Shown one piece after another: positions 10,305 to 20,414 of a stretch of 64,000 nt of DNA. Under the pieces are notes generated by a model. That model searched no databases and was not told the DNA's origin. It saw only the letters and a list, made by a program, of their open reading frames with translations. A program made the position numbers and the translations under genes. The stretch is from an uncultured Bacteroidaceae bacterium (lineage in GTDB: Bacteria; Bacteroidota; Bacteroidia; Bacteroidales; Bacteroidaceae), in assembly GCA_905235575.1 (NCBI GenBank), contig CAJOLZ010000015.1, positions 1 to 64,000 of the forward strand, read 5' to 3'. The number at the start of each line of letters is the position of its first letter. Within the stretch, counting starts at the first letter, position 1.

Positions 10305-11000
10305 ATGAAAGTGGTTGTACTGACGGGTGCAGGTATGAGTGCCGAAAGTGGCATCAGTACGTTTCGCGATAGCGGAGGCCTGTGGGAACAGTATCAGGTG
10401 GAGGACGTTGCCACGCCTGAGGGATGGGCACGTAATCCGCAGTTGGTCACGGACTTCTACAACGAACGCCGACGTCAGCTCTTCGACGTGAAGCCTTGTC
10501 TGGGTCACGAACTTGTGGCACGACTGGAGGAGAAATACGATGTGGCCGTTGTTACGCAGAATGTCGACAATCTCCACGAACGTGCCGGCAGCAGTCAGGT
10601 GATTCATCTTCACGGCGAACTGATGAAGGTGACGAGCAGTCTGCAGCCCAATAATCCGCGATACATTCAGACACTCTCGCCCGATCATCTCGATGTGAAG
10701 ATTGGTGATAAGGCTGCTGACGGAAGCCAACTCCGCCCTTTCATCGTATGGTTTGGTGAGCCTGTGCCTCAGATAGAGCGTGCTGCAACCCTCTGCGAGC
10801 AGGCCGACGTGCTCATCGTCATCGGCACCAGTCTGAATGTCTATCCTGCTGCAGGCCTCACGCTCTATGCTCCACCTCAGGCACGCATCTATCTCATCGA
10901 CCCCAAGCCTGTGAAGTGGAACAGTTCGCGTCCTTTCGAACACATCATGCTGGGAGCCTCCGAAGGAATGAAACAACTGATGAGCCGCGACAGTCTTTGA
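10305..11000 (+). CDS. Sir2-family NAD-dependent protein deacylase
   Basis: VLTGAGMSAESGISTFRDSGGLWEQY, TQNVDNLHERAGSSQVIHLHGEL, VVWFGEPVP-type motifs. Confidence 0.92.
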   Translation: MKVVVLTGAGMSAESGISTFRDSGGLWEQYQVEDVATPEGWARNPQLVTDFYNERRRQLFDVKPCLGHELVARLEEKYDVAVVTQNVDNLHERAGSSQVIHLHGELMKVTSSLQPNNPRYIQTLSPDHLDVKIGDKAADGSQLRPFIVWFGEPVPQIERAATLCEQADVLIVIGTSLNVYPAAGLTLYAPPQARIYLIDPKPVKWNSSRPFEHIMLGASEGMKQLMSRDSL

Positions 11001-11024
11001 TTAAACAAAAAAAATCTCAATGCC

Positions 11025-12683
11025 ATGGAGAATGAAGTGAAACTGCGCTGTAAGAACAATGGGAAGATTATCTCGCTTCCTTTTGGCGCAAATCTATACG
11101 AAGCTTATCGTCACTCGGGCCTCAATATGGACTTTGGTCCTGTGTGCGCTCTTGTCAACAACCGTGCCGAGGGCATGAACTATCGGTTCTACAACAACAA
11201 GGATGTGGAATTCGTGGACCTTCGTTCTACGAATGGAATGCGTGTCTATACCCGCACTCTCTTTTTTGTCCTTGTGAAGGCAGTGGAAGACCTCTACCCA
11301 GATTCTCAGTTGTTTATCGGTGTGCCTGTAAGCCGGGGCTACTACTGTGGATTGCTTCTCGGTCGTCCTGTGGAGGCTGAGGACGTGGCACGTATCAAGG
11401 CCCGAATGAAAGAGATTATCGAGGCCGACATGCGCATCCACTATATCCAGTGCCCCACAGAGGAGGCCATTGAGCTATTCAGCAAACGTGGCATGAAGAG
11501 TAAAGTGCTCTTGCTGCAAACCTTGGGAAGTCTCTATACGAACTACTATAAACTGGACGAGACAATCGATTACTTCTTCGGTTGTCTGCTTACGCACACC
11601 GGTCAGCTTTACCTCTTCGACCTCATCCCGTTCTACGACGGCCTGCTGTTGCGCATCCCCAGTGAGAAGCAGCCCGACCAACTGGAACCCATGCAGGAGC
11701 AGATGAAGATGCTGGATGTGATACGCGAGCATCATCGTTGGCAGAACATTCTTGGTGTGCGCACCGTTGGCGAGTTCAATGCGGCTGTTCAGGCTGGTTA
11801 TGCCATCGACCTCATCAATGTGAGTGAGGCTCTGCAGGAGAAGAAGCTCTCCGATATTGTCGACGATATTATACGGCATCATTCGCGCATCGTGCTGATT
11901 GCCGGTCCCAGCAGCAGTGGAAAGACCACCACAGCCAAGCGTGTGGCCGTGTTGCTGATGGCGTGCGGCATAAGACCACGCATCCTGGGTACCGACGACT
12001 ACTTCGTAAACCGTGTGGACACACCGAGGGACGAGAACGGCGAATACGATTTTGAGTGCGTTGAGGCTGTGGATACGGCATTTTTCAATCAGCAGATGAA
12101 TCAGTTGTTGCGTGGCGAGGAGGTGGAACTGCCGCGCTACGACTTCATGTCGGGTAAGCGAGTCTTCGAGGGGCGTCGCCTGCGCATCGGTCCCGACGAT
12201 GTCATCATACTCGAGGGCAACCATGCGCTCAACCCCATTTTTACCAGCCAAATTCCTGAAGAACAGAAGTATCGCATCTATGTGTCGGCGCTCACCACCG
12301 TGCAGCTTGATGACCATAATCACGTGCCCACCGTCGACATTCGTCTGCTGCGTCGCATCATTCGTGACCACAGGTCGCGTGGATTCAGCGCAATCGACAC
12401 CATCAGGCGTTGTCCCAGTGTGAAAGCTGGCGAGGAGAAGTGGATATTCCCATATCAGGAGACGGCCAATGCCACCTTTAACAGTGCTTTGCTCTACGAG
12501 TTGGGTGTCATCCGCACGCAGGTACTTCCCATATTGGAGCAGGTGAACGAATGCGCACCCGAGTATACCGAGGCACGCCGTCTGCGCAAAATGATCAGTT
12601 ATTTCTTGCCTGTGCCCGACGAACAGGTGCCTCCCACCTCGCTGCTGCGCGAGTTTGCCGGAGGCAGTTCATTCCGATACTGA
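11025..12683 (+). CDS. Nucleoside (uridine) kinase with N-terminal TGS-like domain
   Basis: IVLIAGPSSSGKTTTAKRVAVLL P-loop; DYFVNRVDTPRDENGEYDFE; EGNHALNP. Confidence 0.88.
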   Translation: MENEVKLRCKNNGKIISLPFGANLYEAYRHSGLNMDFGPVCALVNNRAEGMNYRFYNNKDVEFVDLRSTNGMRVYTRTLFFVLVKAVEDLYPDSQLFIGVPVSRGYYCGLLLGRPVEAEDVARIKARMKEIIEADMRIHYIQCPTEEAIELFSKRGMKSKVLLLQTLGSLYTNYYKLDETIDYFFGCLLTHTGQLYLFDLIPFYDGLLLRIPSEKQPDQLEPMQEQMKMLDVIREHHRWQNILGVRTVGEFNAAVQAGYAIDLINVSEALQEKKLSDIVDDIIRHHSRIVLIAGPSSSGKTTTAKRVAVLLMACGIRPRILGTDDYFVNRVDTPRDENGEYDFECVEAVDTAFFNQQMNQLLRGEEVELPRYDFMSGKRVFEGRRLRIGPDDVIILEGNHALNPIFTSQIPEEQKYRIYVSALTTVQLDDHNHVPTVDIRLLRRIIRDHRSRGFSAIDTIRRCPSVKAGEEKWIFPYQETANATFNSALLYELGVIRTQVLPILEQVNECAPEYTEARRLRKMISYFLPVPDEQVPPTSLLREFAGGSSFRY

Positions 12684-12685
12684 AG

Positions 12686-13099
12686 ATGACACACCCCGAG
12701 TCGGAATCTGCATTGAAACAGCGAGGCGTACGGCCCACGGCCATGCGCATTCTGGTGTACGAGGAGTTGGAGCGTGCTGCGCGGCCGCTTTCGCTGCGTG
12801 AGTTGGAGGAACGTATGGTGACTGCCGAGCGCAGTACCATCTTCCGCACGCTCACCCTATTCCTTCAGCACCACCTTATACACAGCATCGAGGACGGAAG
12901 CGGTGCTCAGAAATACGAGATTTGTCGGGGAGAAGGAGAGTGCACCCTCGACGACCAGCACATCCATTTCTATTGCGAGCGCTGCCATCGTACGTTTTGT
13001 CTCCGCCAGACACACATCCCTCCCGTGGAACTTCCCGAAGGTTTCCGTCCCGTTTCTGTCAATTACATGATTCACGGTCTCTGTCCCGACTGCCGTTGA
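12686..13099 (+). CDS. Fur-family transcriptional regulator
   Basis: ERSTIFRTLTLFLQHHLIHSIEDGSGAQKYE...HIHFYCERCHRTFCL...MIHGLCPDCR. Confidence 0.88.
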   Translation: MTHPESESALKQRGVRPTAMRILVYEELERAARPLSLRELEERMVTAERSTIFRTLTLFLQHHLIHSIEDGSGAQKYEICRGEGECTLDDQHIHFYCERCHRTFCLRQTHIPPVELPEGFRPVSVNYMIHGLCPDCR

Positions 13100-13274
13100 C
13101 ATCTCCGCGTGTGCGTATAATATAATTATGGTACGTTTTCAGCGCCCACAAAGGGTGAAGTGTCAAAAAGTAGGGTGAAAAGCGATATTTCCTCACCGGA
13201 GTTTTGATATTTTCGACAGAATGATGTAATTTTGTCGCGGAAATAGCACAATCACATAAAAAAAGAAACAATTT

Positions 13275-14174
13275 ATGAAGAAAATCAGAGTGGCCATAGT
13301 TGGATATGGCAACATAGGGCGCTATACGCTGCAGGCTTTGGAGGCCGCGCCCGACATGGAAGTGGCCGGTATCGTGCGTCGTTCCGGAGCCGAGAACCGT
13401 CCGGCCGAGCTGGCTGACTATCAAGTGGTGAAGAGCATCGACGAACTGAACGACGTTGACGTGGCCGTGCTGGCTACCCCCACCCGCAGTGTGGAGAAGT
13501 TTGCGCTCGAGATACTTGCCAAGGGCATCAACACGGTGGACAGTTTCGATATTCACACGAAGATTGTCGACCTGCGTCGTTCGCTCGATGCAGCTGCCAA
13601 GCGTTCCGGTGCCGTGGCTGTCATCAGCGCTGGATGGGATCCCGGATCGGACAGTGTCGTACGAACCCTTCTGGAGGGCCTGGCTCCCAAGGGCGTATCC
13701 TACACCAACTTCGGCCCCGGTCGCAGCATGGGTCACAGTGTGGCCGTGAAAGCCATTCCGGGCGTGCGTGATGCACTCAGTGTGACCATACCTCTGGGCA
13801 CAGGCATACATCGTCGCATGGTCTATGTAGAGTTGGAGGACGGTGCCGACTTCAAGCAAGTGGAAGCAGCCATCAAGGCCGACCCCTATTTCGTGAACGA
13901 CGAGACGCACGTGAACCAGGTGGACAGCGTGGACAGCGTGAACGACGTGGGACACGGCGTGAATATGGTTCGCAAGGGCGTGAGTGGCCAGACCCACAAC
14001 CAGCTCTTTGAGTTCAACATGAAGATCAACAACCCTGCCCTCACGGCACAGATATTGGTGAATGTGGCGCGCGCCAGCCTGAAGCAGCAGCCCGGAGCCT
14101 ATACGATGATTGAGATTCCCGTCATCGACTATCTCCCCGGCGACCGCGAAGAGCTCATCCGCCATCTGGTATAA
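13275..14174 (+). CDS. ddh: meso-diaminopimelate dehydrogenase
   Basis: [66 protein letters not shown]. Confidence 0.9.
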   Translation: MKKIRVAIVGYGNIGRYTLQALEAAPDMEVAGIVRRSGAENRPAELADYQVVKSIDELNDVDVAVLATPTRSVEKFALEILAKGINTVDSFDIHTKIVDLRRSLDAAAKRSGAVAVISAGWDPGSDSVVRTLLEGLAPKGVSYTNFGPGRSMGHSVAVKAIPGVRDALSVTIPLGTGIHRRMVYVELEDGADFKQVEAAIKADPYFVNDETHVNQVDSVDSVNDVGHGVNMVRKGVSGQTHNQLFEFNMKINNPALTAQILVNVARASLKQQPGAYTMIEIPVIDYLPGDREELIRHLV

Positions 14175-14200
14175 CCCATCTTGCATGGAACGATGAAAAA

Positions 14201-14280
14201 CGCAGCGTGGTGCGACGGCCGTCGCACCACGCTGTGTTTGCTGTCGCACCACGTTGCGTTTCACGTCGCACTGTGGTGCG
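14201..14280. repeat. 22-bp-phased dyad array, locus A (4 units)
   Basis: CGCAGCGTGGTGCG-ACGGCCGT-CGCACCACGCTGTG-TTTGCTGT-CGCACCACGTTGCG-TTTCACGT-CGCACTGTGGTGCG. Confidence 0.9.
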
Positions 14281-14293
14281 TCTTCTGTTTCTT

Positions 14294-14926
14294 CTAATCT
14301 TTGACGTGAATCAGTGTAAGTCCGTCGCGCAGCGGAAGTATCACTTTCTCCACCCTCGTATCGGCAGCCACCGTGTCGTTGAAATCCATTATGCCGTGTG
14401 TCTGTGCGTCGCTCTCGCGCGGATTTCCCTCGGCGGCACGCCCATACCAGAGCGTGTTGTCGGCCACGATGAACGCGCCGCGCCTCATGCGTGGAAGCAG
14501 CATCCGGTAGTATTCGGTGTAGTGTCGTTTGTCGGCATCGATGAAAGCCATGTCCCAGGTGATGTCCATCTGCGGCACCATCTGGAGCGCGTCTCCGATG
14601 TGCAGATGAATCCGATTGGCATAGGGGCTGTTGCCAATCCATTTTCGCAGGAAATCCTCCTGTTCGTCGAAAATCTCGAAAGTGTGCAGTTCGGCTCCCT
14701 CGTCCATGCCTTCGGCCATGCATAGGGCACTGTATCCGCTGAAGGTCCCTATCTCGATGATGCGCTGTGGACGTATCATTCTGACGAGCATCTTCAGCAG
14801 ACGCCCCTGCAGGTGGCCACTGGCCATCTGTCCGTAGTAGGTCTTGAGTTGGGTGTCTCGCCAGAGGGCATGCAGGTAGTCACCCTCGGGGTCGATGTGG
14901 CTCAGGATATAATCCTCGGTGTTCAC
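14294..14926 (-). CDS. O-methyltransferase (class I SAM-dependent, family 3)
   Basis: RIIEIGTFSGYSALCMAEGM...DMAFIDADKRHYTEYYRMLLPRMRRGAFIVADNTLW. Confidence 0.92.
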   Translation of the reverse strand: MNTEDYILSHIDPEGDYLHALWRDTQLKTYYGQMASGHLQGRLLKMLVRMIRPQRIIEIGTFSGYSALCMAEGMDEGAELHTFEIFDEQEDFLRKWIGNSPYANRIHLHIGDALQMVPQMDITWDMAFIDADKRHYTEYYRMLLPRMRRGAFIVADNTLWYGRAAEGNPRESDAQTHGIMDFNDTVAADTRVEKVILPLRDGLTLIHVKD

Positions 14927-15396
14927 TCCTCTTCCGGCTCCGAGGGCTTGGTCTCACCCTTGGCCTCGGCGCGGTTGATGCGATCGATGAGCGCCTCGAT
15001 GGCCAGGCGGTAGCTGTCGAGTCCGAAGCCGCCGATGAATCCCAGACAGCCCGGGCTGATGATGCTCTTGCGGCGGAAATCCTCGCGTTTGTTCACGTTG
15101 CTGATGTGCACCTCCACCGTGGGTGTGGTGACGCTCTTCAGGGCGTCCAGTATGGCCACGCTTGTGTGCGTATATGCTCCGGCGTTCAGCACGATGCCGT
15201 CGCGGTCGAAGCCCACTTCCTGGATTTTGTTGATAATTTCGCCCTCAAGGTTGCTCTGGTAGTAATCGATGCGCACGCCCGGGAAGCGGCCACGCAGTTC
15301 CTTCAGATAGTCTTTCCACTCGCGATTTCCGTAAACCTCCGGCTCGCGTACGCCCAAAAGATTAAGATTTGGGCCGTTGATAATCTGTATTCTCAT
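14923..15396 (-). CDS. aroQ: Type II 3-dehydroquinate dehydratase
   Basis: MRIQIINGPNLNLLGVREPEVYG; LNAGAYTHTSVAILDAL; VEVHISNVNKREDFRRKSI. Confidence 0.95.
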   Translation of the reverse strand: MRIQIINGPNLNLLGVREPEVYGNREWKDYLKELRGRFPGVRIDYYQSNLEGEIINKIQEVGFDRDGIVLNAGAYTHTSVAILDALKSVTTPTVEVHISNVNKREDFRRKSIISPGCLGFIGGFGLDSYRLAIEALIDRINRAEAKGETKPSEPEEE

Positions 15397-15451
15397 AGTT
15401 TTTTGTACTTTTGTCAAGCAAAGATAGCAAAAAGCGAGTGTCAAACAAAAA

Positions 15452-16399
15452 ATGAGGCACGAAAATTCCAATAAACTGTCAAATATAGGCTCAGTAGACC
15501 CCAAAATACTGCGTCGGTACAGGCAGTATCTGCAATTGGAGCGCTCCTATTCGCCCAATACGCTCGATGCGTACCAGAAAGACCTGCAGAAACTTCTCAA
15601 CTACTATGCCGACGAGGGTGTCGACTGGCGACACGTGACGCTCGACCAGCTGGACCGCTTCGCCGGCTCGCTTCACGACCTGGGCATCGGTCCACGCAGC
15701 GTGGCGCGCATACTGAGTGGTGTGCGCTCGTTCTATCGCTTCCTGCTGCTCGAAAAGGAAATCGATTCCGACCCCACCGAACTGCTCGAAAGTCCGCAAA
15801 TGGGACGCCACCTGCCGGAGGTGCTCAGTCTGCAGGAGATAGAGGACATACTCTCCGTCATAGACCAAAGCAAGCCCGAGGGCATACGCGACCGTGCCAT
15901 CATAGAGATGCTCTACGGTTGCGGCTTGCGCGTGAGCGAATTGTGCCAGTTGCAGATGAGCGCGCTCTTTCTGGAGGAGGGATACATTCGGGTGCATGGC
16001 AAGGGGCGTAAAGAACGCCTCGTGCCCATCGGAGAGCAGGCCATCCATGCGCTGCGCGAGTGGTTCGTGGCACGGCAGACCATCCAGGCAAAGCCCGGCG
16101 AAGAGGACTTCGTATTCATCTCCACCAGGCGCGGACGACGTCTGAGCCGCATCAGCCTCTTTGTCTTCATCAAAGAATATGCCCAGCGGGCAGGCATCAC
16201 CAAGGAAATCAGTCCGCACACCTTCCGTCACAGTTTCGCAACCCACCTGCTCGAAGGAGGGGCCAACCTGCGCGCCATACAAGCCATGCTGGGGCACGAA
16301 GGCATCGGAACCACCGAAATTTACATGCACATAGGTCAGCAGCACCTGCGCGAGGCCATCGTGGAACACCATCCGCGAAACAAACGTCCGCGGAAATGA
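15452..16399 (+). CDS. xerD: Tyrosine recombinase XerD (chromosome dimer resolution type)
   Basis: LYGCGLRVSELCQL, HTFRHSFATHLLEGGANLRAIQAMLGHEGIGTTEIYMHI. Confidence 0.9.
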   Translation: MRHENSNKLSNIGSVDPKILRRYRQYLQLERSYSPNTLDAYQKDLQKLLNYYADEGVDWRHVTLDQLDRFAGSLHDLGIGPRSVARILSGVRSFYRFLLLEKEIDSDPTELLESPQMGRHLPEVLSLQEIEDILSVIDQSKPEGIRDRAIIEMLYGCGLRVSELCQLQMSALFLEEGYIRVHGKGRKERLVPIGEQAIHALREWFVARQTIQAKPGEEDFVFISTRRGRRLSRISLFVFIKEYAQRAGITKEISPHTFRHSFATHLLEGGANLRAIQAMLGHEGIGTTEIYMHIGQQHLREAIVEHHPRNKRPRK

Positions 16400-16623
16400 T
16401 GCACACGCCTCCAGCACCTCGCAAACTGACATTTTTATCGTCAAAATGCTGATTCTGCTTTCTTTTTTTAAGGAAAAGGTGGGCGGAATGGATTTTTTTT
16501 GCTACATTTGCTGACAGATTTCAATGTTTTCGTGCAGTCGAGTGCGACGAACATGTTTGCATGAACTATGCGGAGGCAAGGAAAAGGTCGGGCGAAATTC
16601 AACAAAATAATCCATAAGACGAA

Positions 16624-17121
16624 ATGGAAAAGATAGACAATCTGGACAAAAAGATTCTGGAGATTATATCGTGCAATGCACGCGTCCCGTTCAAGGACGT
16701 GGCAGCCGAGTGTGGAGTGAGCCGTGCAGCCATACACCAGCGTGTGCAGCGATTGGTGGACATGGGTGTCATTGTCGGCTCTGGCTATCACGTGAATCCC
16801 GTGAGTCTGGGCTATGCCACATGCACCTATGTGGGTATTACGCTCGAAAAGGGCTCGATGTATAAACGTGTGGTGAGCGAATTCGAGAAGATTCCCGAAA
16901 TTGTGGAATGCCACTTCACCACCGGTCCTTACACAATGCTCATCAAACTCTATGCACGTGACAACGCACATCTGATGGAGCTGTTGAATGACCGTCTGCA
17001 GGAGATACCGGGCGTGGTGGCAACCGAGACGCTCATTTCGTTGCGGCAGAGCATCAAGAAGGAAGTACCTATCGGCCTGCAACATGCCGAGCAGGTTCCC
17101 TCAGGACTGGAAGAAGCATGA
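16624..17121 (+). CDS. Lrp/AsnC-family transcriptional regulator
   Basis: MEKIDNLDKKILEIISCNARVPFKDVAAECGVSRAAIHQRVQRLVDMGVI. Confidence 0.92.
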   Translation: MEKIDNLDKKILEIISCNARVPFKDVAAECGVSRAAIHQRVQRLVDMGVIVGSGYHVNPVSLGYATCTYVGITLEKGSMYKRVVSEFEKIPEIVECHFTTGPYTMLIKLYARDNAHLMELLNDRLQEIPGVVATETLISLRQSIKKEVPIGLQHAEQVPSGLEEA

Positions 17122-18902
17122 AGACGGAAGCATTCGACTGGCAGGGAAGACTCGCCGCGCTGCATGCATCGTATGCACCGGTAGCACAAAAACCGCTCAT
17201 AGGCATCACAGGCAATTTCGGCAGCAAAGGTTGCGAACTGGCCGAGGGATACTATCAGTCGGTGCTGCGTGCCGGAGGTGTGCCCGTGGTGATTCCGCCC
17301 TACGACGACCCATCGCCCCTCCAGTCACAGCTTGAGCGTCTGGACGGCATCCTGCTCTCGGGCGGTGCCGACCTCAATCCGCTCTTCATCGACGAGGAAC
17401 CGCTACCGGGGCTGCACAGCATCTGCCCCCAACGAGACGAAAGTGAATTGCACCTAATCCGTATGGCTGCCAACCGTCAGATACCGATGCTTGGCATCTG
17501 CCGTGGAATACAGATGCTGGCGGCGGCGCTCGATGGAAAAATATATCAAGACCTGAACAGCCAATACAAGGAGGCTCCGCTGGTGAAACACGACCAAGAC
17601 CTGCCGCGTGGTTATGCCTCTCATACGGTGAGAATCGAACCAGGCTCGCTTCTGAATCAGCTTATGCAGACAGAAAGACTGGCCGTCAACTCATTCCATC
17701 ACCAGGCTGTAAGTGAGCCCGGACCGCGTCTGCGTGCCGTGGCATGGGCTGATGATGGCGTAATAGAAGCCGTGGAGAGCTGCGAACACAAAAGCATACT
17801 GGGCGTGCAATGGCATCCCGAATGTTTTGTCGTGGACGGAAACGAGTGCATGATGCCACTCTTCCGTTGGCTGGTGGATGAAGCTCAAAACTATCGTCAG
17901 GCCCGCACCCTGCATGCCCACATGCTGACACTCGACAGTCACTGCGACACGCCGATGTTCTTCTACGACACTACACAGGAGAACGCTCAGATGTTCCGCA
18001 GTCGCAGCAGTCGTGTATTGGTGGACCTACACAAGATGACTGAGGGCGGTCTCGATGCCAGTATCATGGTGGCATATCTCCCACAGGGTGAACGTACAGA
18101 TGAAGGACATGCCCAAGCCACGGCAAAGGCTAACCGTCTGCTGACACAGATAGAGGAAATGGTGGCTGAAAACGCTGCATACGTTGGCATCGCCAGAACC
18201 TCCGAGGAACTATATCGCCTTAAAGCAGAAGGGAAGCGTGCCATCATGTTGGGCATCGAAAACGGTTATGCCGTAGGGCACGACCTGAAACTCGTGGAGC
18301 ATTTCCGTCGTCGTGGAGTGGTATACATGACGCTGTGTCATAACGGAGACAACGACATTTGCGACTCTGCACGCGGAAAGAACGAGCATGGCGGAATCAG
18401 CCCGTTCGGTGCTGAGGTAATCCGTGAAATGAATCGCACGGGAATGATGGTTGACTTGAGCCACGCTGGAGAAAAAAGTTTCTATGATGCACTCGAAGTG
18501 AGCCGGCTGCCCATCGTTTGCAGCCATAGCAGCAGCCGCGTGCTGTGTGACCATCCGCGCAATCTGACAGACGACCAGATGCGTGCACTTGCCAGCAAGG
18601 ACGGCGTTGCACAGGTGACGCTCTATGCCGGCTTCCTTCGGAAAAACGGTGAGGCCAGCATCGTGGACGCCGTGGCTCATCTGCGTCACATGGCAGATGT
18701 CATGGGAGTTGACCATGTAGGCATCGGTACCGACTTCGACGGAGATGGCGGAGTACCTGGTATCGCAGATGCATCCGAAGTCATCAACTTCACTCGAAGA
18801 CTTCTGCGCGAACACTTCAGTGCGGCTGACCTCCGCTTGATATGGGGCGAGAACTTCCTGCGTGTGATGCGACAAGTTCAAGCAGCCGCAGATAAATTGT
18901 AA
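17118..18902 (+). CDS. Fusion: C26 gamma-glutamyl hydrolase-like glutamine amidotransferase domain + M19 membrane dipeptidase domain
   Basis: N-term GISGNFGSKG.., LGICRGIQMLAAALDGKIYQDL, GVQWHPECF; C-term TLDSHCDTPMFF, MVDLSHAGEKSFYDAL, ICVCSHSSSRVLCDHPRNLTDDQ, DHVGIGTDFDGDGG. Confidence 0.88.
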   Translation: MKTEAFDWQGRLAALHASYAPVAQKPLIGITGNFGSKGCELAEGYYQSVLRAGGVPVVIPPYDDPSPLQSQLERLDGILLSGGADLNPLFIDEEPLPGLHSICPQRDESELHLIRMAANRQIPMLGICRGIQMLAAALDGKIYQDLNSQYKEAPLVKHDQDLPRGYASHTVRIEPGSLLNQLMQTERLAVNSFHHQAVSEPGPRLRAVAWADDGVIEAVESCEHKSILGVQWHPECFVVDGNECMMPLFRWLVDEAQNYRQARTLHAHMLTLDSHCDTPMFFYDTTQENAQMFRSRSSRVLVDLHKMTEGGLDASIMVAYLPQGERTDEGHAQATAKANRLLTQIEEMVAENAAYVGIARTSEELYRLKAEGKRAIMLGIENGYAVGHDLKLVEHFRRRGVVYMTLCHNGDNDICDSARGKNEHGGISPFGAEVIREMNRTGMMVDLSHAGEKSFYDALEVSRLPIVCSHSSSRVLCDHPRNLTDDQMRALASKDGVAQVTLYAGFLRKNGEASIVDAVAHLRHMADVMGVDHVGIGTDFDGDGGVPGIADASEVINFTRRLLREHFSAADLRLIWGENFLRVMRQVQAAADKL

Positions 18903-18961
18903 GCAAAATCTTCTCAGGATAAAAGAAAGAGGAAGGGTTATTTCAGTATAAACGAAGAATT

Positions 18962-19984
18962 ATGCAAAGACTAATTATGAAATCGCTGTGCATGACGGCA
19001 CTGGGAGCTATGTTGACACTTGGCAGTTGTGGAGGACACACAGAACGAAAGACACAGGCTGCCGACACGATTGCTTTGGCATCCTGTCCGTGCTTCGAGC
19101 CAGACTCGGCCCTGCTTTATATCAAGGAACAATGTGCTTTTGGCCCTCGTGTGGCGGGTTCGAAAGAGTCGCAGCAATGTGGTGACTACATTGTAGCACG
19201 CTTTCGCCAATATGGTGCCGAAGTGTCGGAGGACGTAAACGAAGTGACACTCTACGACGGCTCTAAGTTGACGGCACGGAATATCACTGCCAGCCTAAAC
19301 CCGTCGACCCCCGACCGTTTATTGTTTTGTGCTCACTGGGACTCGCGACCCTGGGCAGACAACGACCCTGAAACGTGGAAACAGAAACGTCCCGTGATGG
19401 GTGCAAACGATGGTGCCAGCGGTGTGGCAGTGCTGATGGAACTATGCCGTCTCATGCAGCAACAGCCCATTCCCGTAGGTGTCGATTTCGTGTGCTTTGA
19501 TGCCGAAGACTTGGGTGCACCGGAATGGGAGGAACTCGAGGACGAAAATGACAACAGTTGGTGTTTAGGTTCGAAGGTCTGGTCCGAGAAAGCCCGTGCC
19601 GAAGGTTATAAGGCTCGGTATGGCATTCTGCTTGACATGGTGGGTGGTCGCGGAAGCACTTTCTCTCGCGAGATGACAAGCCGCCGTTTTGCTGAGCCCG
19701 TAGTGGAAATGGTGTGGCGTTTGGCTCGTCAGTTGGGCTATGAGTACTATTTCCCCCTGCGTGATGGTGGCTATCTCATGGATGACCACGTGTATGTCAA
19801 CCATGTGGCACGCATACCGTGTATCGATATTGTGCCTTATTTCGAAGACGGCCCAAGCAGTTTCGGCCCCACATGGCACACGACTCACGATACTCCCGAG
19901 AACATCGACCCCAATGTCTTGAAGGCTGTGGGGCAGACGCTGACACAGATTCTATACAACGAAGCAGCTACGTATGACAATTGA
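18962..19984 (+). CDS. M28-family peptidase / glutaminyl-peptide cyclotransferase-like
   Basis: LLFCAHWDSRPWADND...GANDGASGVAVLMELCRLM...VDFVCFDAEDLG. Confidence 0.88.
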   Translation: MQRLIMKSLCMTALGAMLTLGSCGGHTERKTQAADTIALASCPCFEPDSALLYIKEQCAFGPRVAGSKESQQCGDYIVARFRQYGAEVSEDVNEVTLYDGSKLTARNITASLNPSTPDRLLFCAHWDSRPWADNDPETWKQKRPVMGANDGASGVAVLMELCRLMQQQPIPVGVDFVCFDAEDLGAPEWEELEDENDNSWCLGSKVWSEKARAEGYKARYGILLDMVGGRGSTFSREMTSRRFAEPVVEMVWRLARQLGYEYYFPLRDGGYLMDDHVYVNHVARIPCIDIVPYFEDGPSSFGPTWHTTHDTPENIDPNVLKAVGQTLTQILYNEAATYDN

Positions 19985-20402
19985 CGAATTACAAGAAGAA
20001 GTTATCGAAGAATTTTCCGACTTCGACGACTGGATGGACCGCTATCAGATGCTCATCGATCTCGGTTCTGAACAACCACCTCTCGACGAGAAGTACAAGA
20101 CGGAACAGAACCTGATTGATGGTTGTCAGAGTCGCGTGTGGCTGCAGGCAGACTTGACGCCCGATGGTTTTGTACATTATCAGGCCGAGAGCGATGCCCT
20201 TATCGTGAAAGGTCTGGTGGCGCTTTTGGTGCGTGTGCTCGACAATCACACACCGCAGGAGATTTTGGATGCCGATCTTTACTTTATCGAACGCATCGGG
20301 CTGAAGGAACATCTTTCTCCCACTCGCAGCAACGGATTGGCTGCCATGCTGAAGCAGATGAAGATGTACGCATTGGCCTTCAGAACAATTCAAGGAAAAT
20401 AA
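19974..20402 (+). CDS. SufE-family protein
   Basis: DWMDRYQMLIDLGSEQPPLDEKYKTEQNLIDGCQSRVWL. Confidence 0.92.
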   Translation: MTIDELQEEVIEEFSDFDDWMDRYQMLIDLGSEQPPLDEKYKTEQNLIDGCQSRVWLQADLTPDGFVHYQAESDALIVKGLVALLVRVLDNHTPQEILDADLYFIERIGLKEHLSPTRSNGLAAMLKQMKMYALAFRTIQGK

Positions 20403-20414
20403 ATCCCCAAACAC

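Noticed and set aside
13917-13951. GTGGACAGC GTGGACAGC tandem repeat inside ddh
   Set aside because: Encodes [11 protein letters not shown] at a position where ddh proteins normally have a similar VDSV-type segment; only two short units, no sign of variability.
13059-14723. 554-aa minus-strand ORF
   Set aside because: Runs antisense to ddh and out of frame through the O-methyltransferase and array A; not a credible protein.
15452-16399. Tyrosine recombinase as evidence of an integrated mobile element
   Set aside because: Sequence and context (single gene among housekeeping genes) fit chromosomal XerD; no phage or conjugation genes nearby.
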